DNA of 64,000 nucleotides from Limnanthes douglasii subsp. nivea (lineage: Eukaryota > Streptophyta > Magnoliopsida > Brassicales > Limnanthaceae): assembly GCA_036936605.1 (NCBI GenBank), contig JAUPFV010000002.1:163796813-163860812 (forward strand). The letters run 5' to 3'. Position numbers and translations under genes: made by a program. Position 1 is the stretch's first letter, and every line of letters begins with the position of its first letter. Below the pieces are notes generated by a model. The model saw only the letters and a program-made list of their open reading frames with translations. It did no database searches and was not told the origin of the DNA. Shown piece after piece: positions 55,668 through 64,000 of the stretch.

Positions 55668-56719
55668 TCCCCCCAGGTCATGGCCTTCTTTCTAGTCACC
55701 GAATCAGCCAGATTTCTTGGGTTCAAACCTTGCCTTAGGGATGTTATTGCCACCTGTTCGAAGCAATCAGCCAACCCATTCTTTGTGTTTACGAAACGAC
55801 TTATGTACTCCTTCAAAGACTCATTTGGCTCCTGGGCACAATGGATTATTGTGTCTCCATTGCCCTTCAGCTCCGTACTCCCTACAAACTGCCTTCGAAA
55901 GGCCACCCAAAATGTATCAAAATCTTTAATACAACCTTGAGGCAGACTGTTGTACCATTTCAGAGCACTCCCCGTAAAAGATTGGGAGAATGCCCTACAA
56001 AGTAGTTTATCATCGTCATCAAAGTTCATCATGAAGTTCTTGAATTGCTCCAGATGATTGTCCGGATCAGTACTGCCATCGTACTTCTCCATCTTAGTAC
56101 TGTCAAACCTCTTGGGGAGGTTTCCGGACAGGATTTTAGAAGACAGTGGAGACTGCCTCCAATTCCTTCCACGACTGAACACAGTATCCTCATTGGGAGT
56201 TGCAAAGATACCTGGCTCATCGTGGAAAGCAAAGGGATCCATCAGCATCTTGTCCATATACCTCCGGTGGTGAGATGACCCATTTCCAATATGCCTTTTC
56301 ATTCTTCTATGGTGATCTCTTTTTCTTGAATATTTCTTAACCTGCTTTTGCTTTTTCTTGGTTCGACCCTCATCGCTGCTAGAGGACAAGGATTTTTCAT
56401 TTCCCTCACTGTCCGAAGAGCTGCCTGAAGATTCTGAGCTTGAGTCAGAACTCTCCACAGGCTTGGACCGGTGAGACTTTTTAGAACTGGCATGCGTCTT
56501 TTTGGTACTCACATGAGTTTTCGAAGCCTCAGGCTCTCTAGGGTTGTCGGTATGATGAGCAGCTGATGCTTTGGATTTTTCTTTCACGCCCATCTTGGCC
56601 TTCTCAGCCTTCAGAGCTTCTATTTCAGCCCTCAACCTATCACGTTCGATAGTGTACTCGTCATTCTCTCCCACCACTTCGAGCAAAGCTGGTGGCACTT
56701 CTGGATTGTCCGGATTCAT
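55661..56719 (-). CDS. Gag (Tat element)
   Basis: The frame is open from the PBS, but the first ATG is at 56719 (MNPDNPEVPPALLEVVGEN). Short coiled coil (RLRAEIEALKAEKAKM), Ser/Glu-rich acidic stretch, basic stretch (RKRDHHRRMKRH), then the gag core (FDSTKMEKYDGSTDPDNHLE, FTGSALKWYNSLPQG, FWVAFRRQFVG, LKEYISRFVN). Stops at 55661 just after a six-G run; a one-base shift would lead into the next frame. Forms the particle. Confidence 0.9.
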   Translation of the reverse strand: MNPDNPEVPPALLEVVGENDEYTIERDRLRAEIEALKAEKAKMGVKEKSKASAAHHTDNPREPEASKTHVSTKKTHASSKKSHRSKPVESSDSSSESSGSSSDSEGNEKSLSSSSDEGRTKKKQKQVKKYSRKRDHHRRMKRHIGNGSSHHRRYMDKMLMDPFAFHDEPGIFATPNEDTVFSRGRNWRQSPLSSKILSGNLPKRFDSTKMEKYDGSTDPDNHLEQFKNFMMNFDDDDKLLCRAFSQSFTGSALKWYNSLPQGCIKDFDTFWVAFRRQFVGSTELKGNGDTIIHCAQEPNESLKEYISRFVNTKNGLADCFEQVAITSLRQGLNPRNLADSVTRKKAMTWGDC

Positions 56720-56771
56720 ACGGACAGAATTTCTTGGCAGGTTTTGAATGCTTGATTCAGGCACCTCTCTC

Positions 56772-56789
56772 CTCCCACTGTAGTCGCCA
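56772..56789 (-). other. Primer binding site of the Tat element
   Basis: The minus strand reads TGGCGACTACAGTGGGAG three bases after the 5' LTR. The first nine bases match the complement of the 3' end of plant tRNA-Arg (as I recall it, TGGCGACTCCACTGGGG), with mismatches beyond. Confidence 0.75.
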
Positions 56790-56792
56790 ATT

Positions 56793-57252
56793 TGGTGTGG
56801 ATAATAATTGCCTGAGGGTAGGCCAGTAATTTTAAGTGGAGTTTCAAGGTGGTGTAAGGGTGTTTAACGGTAGTGTAAGGGTGTTTAAAGGTAGAGAGAT
56901 AATTAAGCAGCTTGGTAGCAGTTAATTTCCATTACCCATAGTTAATGCTGGTGGTTGGGTATTTATAGTGTGATGTTTGGGCCCTTATGGGCTTTCGGGT
57001 CATGTTTAATGGACCCGGGTCATGTTTAAAGACCCATGAGTTCTAAGCAGGAGGGCAGGTAGCTTAGTCAAGAAGTGTTTAGGTTTTTTAGTACTTTAGT
57101 CATAGTTCGAACAGCCTTAAGTTTACAGTGTTCAAAGTGATCTGTCCGGTCCGAATCATCTGTCCGATTTATGTCCTTGTATCCTGTCCGGTATCCGGAG
57201 AGACTTAGGCTGATTTGCCCTTCCGGGGAGCATACTGAATTCGGACTCATCA
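56793..57252 (-). repeat. 5' LTR of the Tat element
   Basis: 460 bp, promoter box TATAAATAC at 56959-56967 (minus). Transcription runs leftward through gag. Confidence 0.95.
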
Positions 57253-57257
57253 TAATT

Positions 57258-57341
57258 GACATCCGGCTAGACGAAATGCGTGACCACCAGGATGCGAAAG
57301 AAGAAATGAGGTTGATGAAATGGAACCGGCCTGATAGATAA
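57258..57341 (+). pseudogene. Myb/SANT-like gene, copy 2, 3' part
   Basis: GACATCCGGCTAGACGAAAT continues the reading frame after the TAATT target duplication and ends with TAA at 57339, as in copy 1 (18543). Confidence 0.6.
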
Positions 57342-57344
57342 ACT

Positions 57345-57630
57345 ATGATTTGAGTATGTGTTTGAGTGTGTGTTTGAATTTGTGTTTGAGTGTGAGTTTC
57401 AATTTATGTTTGAGTGTGAGTTTCAATTTATGTTTGAGTATGAGTTTCAGTTTGTTATTGAGTCTGTGTTTCAGTTTTAGTTTGAGTGTGAGTTTCATTT
57501 TGTGTTTGAGTGTGTGTTAAATTTGTGTTTGAGTGTGTGTTTGAATTTGTATTTGAGTGTGTGTTTCAATTTATGTTTGAGTGTGTGTTCTAGTTTATGT
57601 ATGAGATTGTGTTTCAGTTTATGTTGACCT
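57345..57630. repeat. GT-rich minisatellite, copy 2
   Basis: GTTTGAGTGTG(T/A)GTTT(C/G)AATTT units after the Myb-like stop codon; longer than the copy at 18556. Confidence 0.75.
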
Positions 57631-57714
57631 TAAATTTTGAACGATTTTATACTATGACATACTTTTACTATCTAGCTTGTTCAAATAAAATTGGGAATGA
57701 GGTGTAAAAAAAGA

Positions 57715-57800
57715 ATACAATAAATAAAAGCAGTCATAAAATTTTACTTATGCAAAATATAATGCTAACGTCGAAAATAAAGGTATCCTGCGAGTAATAA
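57715..57800. repeat. Direct duplication (left) flanking an insertion
   Basis: AATACAATAAATAAAAGCAG...AAAATATAATGCTAACGTC...CTGCGAGTAATAATCA is repeated at 58482-58610 with a few changes. 57800-58481 is therefore an insertion or the product of a local duplication near the mobile-domain gene's 3' flank. Confidence 0.7.
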
Positions 57801-57837
57801 TCAAATGATATACTATAAAAAATAAAGGTAAAACTTA

Positions 57838-57990
57838 CCATATAATGTTTTTCAATCGTAGAAGCTCTAACTTTTAATACACAACTTGAGCATTCAACTG
57901 TCGAAGAATGTGCCTTCTTCTTAAAGAACACAACAGGAATGTTCTGGAGAGTAGGAACAATCAAACATGATAAGAAAAAGAAAGAGATAA
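57838..57990 (-). pseudogene. Fragment resembling an ATL-type RING-H2 gene
   Basis: The minus strand reads LQNIPVVFFKKK, then STVECSSCVL before likeness ends, then KHYM|GTAAGT, a perfect donor. ATL ubiquitin ligases have the pattern (L)P.V.(F/Y)K...STVECAVCL at the start of the RING. Only the first cysteine pair is present and no His/Cys ligands follow, so this is at most a gene fragment. Confidence 0.35.
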
Positions 57991-58019
57991 TATAGTTACG
58001 AGCTCTTATATCTATTCTA

Positions 58020-58481
58020 AATAAATATGAAGACTTATAAGTTGGTGGGTGAAACCAGGGAGACAAGGTTGGACGAAATGAGGTTTAATGGGAGCAAAAC
58101 ATCTTCTTGAAGAAGACGAAACCGACATTCTTATGTTACTTATGTTCGAACAAAAAGACCGAACAAAAAGACCAGTGCTTTCTTTTTATTTCTTTTTGGA
58201 TGTTTATTTGTTAATATGATAATGTACTTTTGATTTGATTTGTAAGGGTGGGGGTTAGAGTTATATGAAAGTAGATTTTAGTCTTTTCGGGGTAGTATTT
58301 ATTAGGAGAAACAAGACGGATATTTTTCAGATTACCTATTGAACTCGGTGGAGTGGCGGTTAGGGTAGTTAATGATTCGGATAACCCGACCGAAAATTCC
58401 ATTCTAAAATTCTAAACGAATAAAATTGAGTTGGAATCGAACCAATAAAATTGATAAATTAAAAGCATACAACAAATTAAA
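58020..58481. other. Non-coding insertion remainder
   Basis: AT-rich sequence without a recognisable gene; short frames here have no family likeness. The direct repeat follows at 58482. Confidence 0.4.
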
Positions 58482-58610
58482 ATACAATAAATAAAAGTAG
58501 TCATAACATTTTCCGGTTACAAAATATAATGCTAACGTCCAAAAGTCTCACATATCAAACAACGATCTAATAAACAGAACTATGCTGCGAGTAATAATCA
58601 GTGACGTCTG
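58482..58610. repeat. Direct duplication (right)
   Basis: Partner of 57715-57800; a further ~40 bp (AAAGTCTCACATATC...) are inserted before CTGCGAGTAATAATCA. Confidence 0.7.
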
Positions 58611-58729
58611 CACCTCTCGGCGATCATGCACATGTGAAGGGTGGTTTGTACTAGATCGTCGTACTCCAGCGTCGGTATGGATGAAGCATACCGAGCAATC
58701 TGCTCGTAGCCTGCGTAGTCACAAGCACC

Positions 58730-60600
58730 TTATGGATCCAACCGAGGACCTCTTGCTCGACCAGAGCTACTAACAATATACCATAGCTTCTTTTTTACCC
58801 AGACGTAGTACATCGTCTCGGCACTCTCTCCACTACCACAGTACTCCGGTCCATCAGGAGCGTAACACTGGTACTCCCAATCCCTCCACAGGTGAGCGTG
58901 CCAAACGTATCTGTAAGCCGTCTTCTTCCCTGCTTTTTTCGATGCAGGAGGGCGTATATCTTTAGGAATCATCTGCACGAAGCCCATCTGTCGAGTGGCA
59001 CGATCAGGGTAATATGGCACAATCACGTCGCACGCCTTAAGCGTCAACTCAGCCCAAGTAATGCTCTAAAACGGATGATGGTCCCGTAAGTAAGTGAAGG
59101 GAAGGAAGATCACCTGTGAATAAATAAATGAACAAGTTAGCCATTTATATTAGTAAAAATACTTAACATTAAAATGAACAAATATGACTTGCATCTGATT
59201 CCGTGCATGTCGAAAGTGCATGTCTAAACTGCTTGCGCACATCGTGCGAAATGCCGATCTTCTGCGGCACATGTCGGCACATATGGGGCATAGATAGCTC
59301 ATAATCGCAAAACAATGGAGCCCGTAGCTGAACAAATTGGGAAAATATCCATGACTCGAGCATCCCGATGAACCCGCAAATGCCTTCCGTACCATGCAGA
59401 GATCCCTGACTAAGGGAGTGGTACAACTGTGGTAAGACCAACTGACCCCAGTTGAACCTATGCATACTCTGGTATTGGTTGATGAACTCGAGGTAATCTA
59501 AAGGAATGTTGTTGCCGGTTTTGTTGGCACAGATGGTGGTACCTAACAAAAACAGTATGTAGGCACGGGTGGCATGATCTACCCTCTTATCTGTGATAGC
59601 ACTATACCTATCACCCGTAAAGGTAGTGCGCAACCACCCAAGATTCACACTACTAGCATTCCTTAGATTTTTATTCAAATCAGTTGGTCGTACACCTAGC
59701 ATGCTAGCATAAGTCCTAATCCGCTCAACCTCGGCGTCAAATGATAATACATCAAAAGGCCTACCTATGACTAGTAATCCAGTGATGACAAAGACGTCGT
59801 CCAAATTCACTGTCATCTCCCCAAACGAGAAATAAAATGAAGAAGTCTCCTCATGCCATCGCTCGAGGAATGCCTCGACCAAATGGAGGTTGGTATGCCA
59901 GCGGGAGAGTGCCTCGACGAGAGGGCCAAAAATAGTATCCATCACCCTTGCCTGTACCCTACTCTGTTTTTTTGAAGTCCCATCTACAGAGAGTATCGTA
60001 CATGGCGAAGAATCGCAGGGAGACCATATCCTGAAATATGTATCAAACACCTAAGAAAGTGATAAAACAATCAATATAAACATATATTATAGTTAGAGAA
60101 TTAATACTCACATCTCCGTGATAGATATTGAACGCCTCGCGCTGGGTGTAATCGGGATGGAGAGCCGGGATGTGCGGCATCACCAACAAGAACTCATGAT
60201 CTTCATCCTCGGGTGCGTGGGGTGTCGCTTCGGGTGCGTGGTGTGAATCGTCCTCATACAGTGCATGTGATCCCTCAGGTGCCTCCTGTCACTCCGGCCC
60301 CTCCCTATCCTCCGGTAACTCCGATGCATCTGTTTCGTCCTCAACGTAAAATGGGACAGGTGCCTGCGAAGGGGAACTTTCCCCTGTGCTACCGCCAGCC
60401 ATAAGAATGTCATCTACCCTTGGATGATGAAGGAGAAATCGTTTCGTCCGCGTCCCCGGAGTTTGTCCCTTAGTGGGACCTGTCTCTACATACTCGGGGG
60501 AAGCTCTAGCTTCTACTGCCTCACGTTCCAAACGCGCTTTGCGTGCCTTCTGTTGTCCCTTCTTAAACAGGTTTTTGATTGTGCCCTTGGTCCGCCCCAT
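58730..60600 (-). pseudogene. Plant mobile domain (MAIN-like) gene, minus partner
   Basis: Exons 60600-60112, 60050-59193 and 59113-58730, all phase 0 (577 codons). Exon 1: MGRTKGTIKNLFKKGQQKAR, basic then acidic. Exon 2: the mobile domain, with AFLERWHEETSSFYFSFGEM, TVNLDDVFVITGLLVIGRPF, LGWLRTTF, RAYILFLLGTTI and GMLESWIFSQF. Exon 3: AELTLKACDVIVPYYPDRAT, RQMGFVQMIP, WHAHLWRDWE. Intron ends GTGAGT...TTAG and GCAAGT...CACAG. Two in-frame stops (TGA at 60289, TAG at 59066) suggest it is decaying. Mobile domain proteins derive from transposons; some (MAIN, MAIL1) act in silencing and meristem upkeep. Flanking repeats favour a transposon gene. Confidence 0.75.
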
Positions 60601-60638
60601 CCCATAAAAACAGCATAAAGTAATATGTGTTAGTGAAA

Positions 60639-61149
60639 CTAGACAAAAAAGTAGTTTGTAAGTGAAAGTGGTCGCATGAGACAACTTAAGCTGTCTGTCG
60701 CATGAGACAAGGGGTCATCTTGGTCGCACGATCGTGCGACCAAATGAAATCTGGTAGCACAGTCGTGCGACCAACAACAAGGAAAACCCAATTTTCGAAA
60801 CCCACCAAAGCAGCCTCATTTCACACAAAATCCAACACAGAAACATAGATCCTACCAAAACTAACAAGAATACAACAGTAATCTAACAAAACAACACCTA
60901 AAATCATGCAAAAATCGAACTTTTGAAATCGAAACCTAAAAACCTAATTTTCAACAGTTTATACCCAACAAAATCTAAAAACAACTATAGCATGAGGTTT
61001 GTATTACTTACTTTTATGTTTTTCTCAGTTTGGATTCTTGAAAAAATCGAGTTAGAGTTTCGGTCGATTCTTGAGTGATTAAGAGGTTTCTAGAGAAAGA
61101 GAGAAAAATAGAAGAAAAAATGGTGAGAGATTTATCAAACCCTTTTATA
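60639..61149 (-). promoter_or_regulatory. Promoter and 5'UTR intron of the minus mobile-domain gene
   Basis: TATAAAAGG at 61141-61149 (minus), a CT-rich leader, donor AAAA|GTAAGT (GT at 61011-61010) and acceptor TTTTTTGTCTAG (AG ends 60639), giving a 373-bp intron ahead of the ATG at 60600. Predicted from consensus only. Confidence 0.45.
60721..60742. promoter_or_regulatory. Perfect 22-bp palindrome
   Basis: TGGTCGCACGA followed by its exact reverse complement; a partial copy (CAGTCGTGCGACCA) follows at 60762, and GTCGCATGAGACA occurs twice just before (60672, 60698). Lies in the predicted 5'UTR intron. Could be a protein-binding site of the element; unproven. Confidence 0.6.
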
Positions 61150-61445
61150 CCTAGGTTTTCTGAAAAGGGAAATTTTGTCCAAAATTAGGTGAGAGATATA
61201 TCAAATGGGTATAAGATCCAGCGTTTTAAGTAGCCCTATTTTTAAGTAGCCTCATTTTTATACCCAAAACACCCTTTCGTTTTTACTAACTCATAACCCT
61301 AAACACTAACCATCCCCAAAATAAAAACAAATCTAAACTAGCCCCAACTTTCCCTCTCATTTCTCTACTACTAAAAACTTTCAAAATCAGCCCCAAAATC
61401 AAACTTCAAGAACTCCATTAGATCAATACCCAGTCAAGAACAACA

Positions 61446-64000
61446 ATGGGAAAAGGAAAAGAGTAAGTTTATATTCTTAAATATAGTTTTTTTTTCTATA
61501 TTTAGTTTTTCTTAAGTTTTTAAGACTTTGATATACATTGGTTGTTAGAATAGGCGAAGCATGTTTATTTGGTTGTTTTTAGTTGTATATTGTTGGTAGG
61601 TTAGCTTTGGTGTGGCTGATTTGGTGTATTAGGTTAGATTTGTGAGTTTCATTTTTTGGCGTCAATGGAGGTTTGAGGGTCTGTTCGAGAACCCCCCACC
61701 GGTTGAGCATACTTATACCGGCGGGGATCATATTTTTTTCCAGAAAAATATTCATCCCCGCCGGGTATTTCCTGATTGCACCGGCGGGGAAGCCATACAT
61801 TCATGGCCTATGTTCATAAGCCCAGTTGGATGTTGGTGGATTGAACCGGCGGGGCAACAAGTAGATTTTAAATTAAATGTATTTCCCCGCCGAGTGAAAA
61901 TAGTTTAACCGGCGGGGTTGAAAATAATTTCTGAAATTAAATATATCTCCTCGCCGGGTGAACTATTTTAAATCGGCGGGGTTGAAATTAATTTCTGAAA
62001 TTAAATATACCTCCCCGCCGGTTGAAATTTTTTCACCCGGCGGGGACCTAGTTAATTTTGTAGAAATTCTAACTTATTTTGTTCTATTTGGTCCCGCAGA
62101 CATGCAGCACCTCGCCTCGCGAAAGAGAAGGTGGCTAAAATCGCGAGGCGAGAACGGGAAGTCCCTCCCCCCAAAAAAGGCGAAGGTAGTCGACGGTTGG
62201 TGGTCGATCGCCCCAAACGTGGGGATCAGACTGAACGTGAGGTGCACCCAAGCCACACCGAACGATCCTTGCGACATAGAAAATATGATGCCACAAGGGA
62301 GCGTGATGCCCCAAGGGAGCCCGTAGTACAACCTTCTCCTCCACGAGAGGTGGTCCCTATTCAACGGAAGCATTCGCATATAGACGAGGAGGAGACGGAG
62401 GAGGAAACGGAGGTCCCAATGCCACCACCTCGAAGAGAGGTCCGTGGGGAAGGACGTCCAACCGATCAGAAGGATGGACAAATCTATTTTTATCCCAAAA
62501 CAGCGTCCTTCTTTTCCTGGACTATGCGCAGCATGAGACGTAATACACCTTTAAAGACGACGTAAGTTATCGAATTAATTATATGTTTTATTAGTTAAAT
62601 TGTTTTGTTAACATTATATTTATTTTTGATTTTTTTTTCAGTCGCGCTCTCGTATCACGGTCTAGTCGAAGTACGGTTTGCTTGGTCAGTGGGACCTTAG
62701 CAAACAATTGGGGGTTAGGGCTTTGTTGGAAGGGACACCATTCTAGCCATTGATGCGACATCTACCAAAGTTCAACAACCACGTGCATTTCACCGAGGTG
62801 TTCATTGAGAGGTGGCACCAAGAGACGAACACCTTCCAGTTTTGCTTCCGGGAGATGACCTTCACGCTCGATGACGTGTACGTGATTACCGGCCTCCCGG
62901 TCGAGTGGAGAATTATCGACGTCTTTAGGCCGGAGCTGATAGATGCGACATACGAACGCTATACAGAGTTGTTGGGAGTTTCGGCTGATGTTGTGCGGGA
63001 GGATATGGAGGTGCATGACGGGAGTGGATTCGGCCTCCGATGGCTTAGGACGACATTATCTGCGGACGAGTATTTAGATTCCAATGCCGCCCTGACTACG
63101 GATATGAAGAAGGCAGCAGCTAGGGCATACATCATGTTCTTCCTCGGGTGTACCATCTTCACCAACACGAGCCAGAAGAACATCCAGTGCGATTTTCTTC
63201 ATCACCTTGAGGACTTGACGAGGCTTGGTGAGTACGCATGGGGTACTTGTGCACTCGTGTGGTTGTACAAGAGCTTGTGAGACATTTCAAAGCACTCCTT
63301 GAAGAGTTTGGTCGGGTTCTTGGCCTTGTTGGAGTGTTGGGTCTATGACCACTTTCCTATTTTCCGGGCGGTGGTGAATAACGGTTATAGCCCAACGGAT
63401 CCGAAAATGCTGGCGTGGTTGCCCAAAAGGGTCCCGGTATCATTAGCTCGCGGGAAGCCGTACAACCGTAACATCCTCGAGGCTCAAGGAAAGACGAATG
63501 TAAGTTAGCTTCTTTATGTTTATTAATATTTGTCTATTCTATATAAGATATAGTATGAGTAATTATTTTTTTGTAGGTGATTTTCCGACCTTACGAGGAT
63601 GTCCGTGAAGTGTGGGCGGAGCCGGAAATAGGGTTGTACCGAAACCTTATTCGCCTTATGCTGTTAGCAAGGCGTATCACCCGGACCGAGTGATGTGCCA
63701 GTTTGGTTTGATCCAAGAGAAGCCAATGGACCCCCTTGCTGCTAGAATCGGTCTTTCGAGAGGAGACCATCTTCATTATTCGCTTCATGGTAGGCATTAG
63801 ACTAACTGGAGGGAGCACCTATACGTGATTGATAGGTATTCGAGGCCCTTGGAAAGAAGTACTCACACGTCATCCCCCCAGTACAAGGCATACGTGAAGA
63901 TGTACGGTTGGTTTGACATCACGCCTCAGATTCTTACCGAGAGCTCCGCGGTCAATGTGGTGAACACGATTAATCGTGTTCGGACGTTAGACGATTCGAC
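61446..64000 (+). pseudogene. Plant mobile domain (MAIN-like) gene, plus partner (runs off window)
   Basis: Exon 1 61446-61462 (ATGGGAAAAGGAAAAGA|GTAAGT), exon 2 62100-62561 (basic/acidic linker, KIARREREVPPPKKGEGSRR, IDEEETEEETEV), exon 3 62642-63499, exon 4 from 63577. Exon 3 carries the mobile domain: VFIERWHQETNTFQFCFREM, TFTLDDVYVITGLPVEW, GLRWLRTTL, RAYIMFFLGCTIF, LLECWVYDHFPIF. Exon 4 has AYHPDRVMCQFGLIQEKPMD. Stops in the domain frame at the exon-3 start (TAGs), TGA at 63278 and a shift in exon 4 show decay; the exon 2-3 join is also out of frame. Divergent from the minus gene; ATGs 845 bp apart. Same exon ends (…AAT| / …GAT|, next exon GTGATTTTC) as the minus gene, so they are paralogues. 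Confidence 0.7.
61692..62045. repeat. Array of CCCCGCCGG inverted repeats in intron 1
   Basis: Nine-base GC boxes alternate in orientation: CCCCGCCGG-type at 61756, 61885, 61949, 62013 and CCGGCGGGG-type at 61718, 61781, 61846, 61909, 61973, 62037, with a related CCCCCCACCGG at 61692. Four pairs form 9-bp stems with 15-16-nt loops. The last three units are exactly 64 bp apart and otherwise AT-rich (TTGAAA.TAATTTCTGAAATT). Function unknown. Confidence 0.85.

Larger units (their letters stand above)
46856..57252 (-). mobile_element. Complete Ty3/Gypsy Tat-lineage LTR retrotransposon (10,397 bp)
   Basis: LTRs 46856-47315 and 56793-57252, each 460 bp, TG...CA, with one difference seen (47295 G / 57235 A region). 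Target duplication TAATT at 46851-46855 and 57253-57257. Transcribed on the minus strand: PBS 56772-56789, gag, protease, RT, RNase H, second RNase H, integrase, then an antisense ORF on the plus strand and the PPT at 47316. Dual RNase H, an Arg-tRNA-like PBS and a facing extra ORF are features of Tat/Ogre-type elements. It split the Myb-like gene recently. The coding frames carry several stops or shifts. Confidence 0.95.

Noticed and set aside
55152..55940. Plus-strand frames opposite gag
   Set aside because: Antisense shadows of gag, which has clear motifs and a matching PBS and LTR.
61692..62045. CRISPR-like or telomeric array
   Set aside because: Boxes alternate in orientation, spacers are not unique, and the DNA is clearly plant nuclear.
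1..64000. tRNA, rRNA or organellar DNA
   Set aside because: No cloverleaf B-box context or rRNA-like stretch seen; the CHLI pieces are nuclear coding sequence, not plastid DNA.

Overview
The window is nuclear DNA of a flowering plant, most likely a eudicot, from an AT-rich, repeat-dominated (heterochromatin-like) region. Evidence: Ty3/Gypsy retrotransposons of the Tat lineage with dual RNase H, plant mobile domain (MAIN-like) genes with GT-AG introns, a telo-box promoter, and pieces of CHLI (chloroplast Mg-chelatase subunit I). I found no clearly intact host gene, tRNA, rRNA or CRISPR. Almost everything is transposon-derived, duplicated or broken.

Layout. (A) 1-18898 is an old composite: a fragment of an unidentified minus-strand gene (1-330), then two direct copies of a ~6-8 kb unit (673-8465 and 8466-14640). 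Each unit holds a non-coding block, a LINE reverse-transcriptase remnant, a long-terminal-inverted-repeat element carrying a CHLI fragment (Pack-MULE-like; the CHLI part is deleted in the second unit), and a captured 5' end of a housekeeping-type gene (TATA box, telo-box, 5'UTR intron, first codons). Then come an AT-rich inverted-repeat element with a nested fold-back MITE and a head-to-head pair of Myb/SANT-like genes separated by an array of E2F-like sites. (B) 18899-31740 is a graveyard of at least four broken Tat-lineage retroelements, in which pol and a separate antisense ORF face each other across unrelated minisatellites. (C) 31940-57738 repeats layout A, with deletions, near-identical patches and an intact 10.4-kb Tat retrotransposon (46856-57252; 460-bp LTRs differing at one base, TAATT target duplication) inserted into the plus-strand Myb-like gene. 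(D) 57738-64000 carries a small duplication around an insertion with a RING-H2 (ATL-like) fragment, then two divergent plant-mobile-domain genes with clear intron borders but several in-frame stops.

How it works together. The young element has its gag-protease-RT-RNH-aRNH-integrase on the minus strand and a ~900-codon, spliced, TATA-driven ORF on the plus strand, i.e. antisense to the retroviral-type genes. Homologues of this antisense ORF lie in all older elements here. The two Myb-like genes and the two mobile-domain genes are both divergent pairs sharing a short central promoter, as expected for transposon genes rather than host genes. Decay by C-to-T changes at CAG and CG sites fits cytosine methylation and silencing. 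All identity statements are by-eye comparisons within the window.
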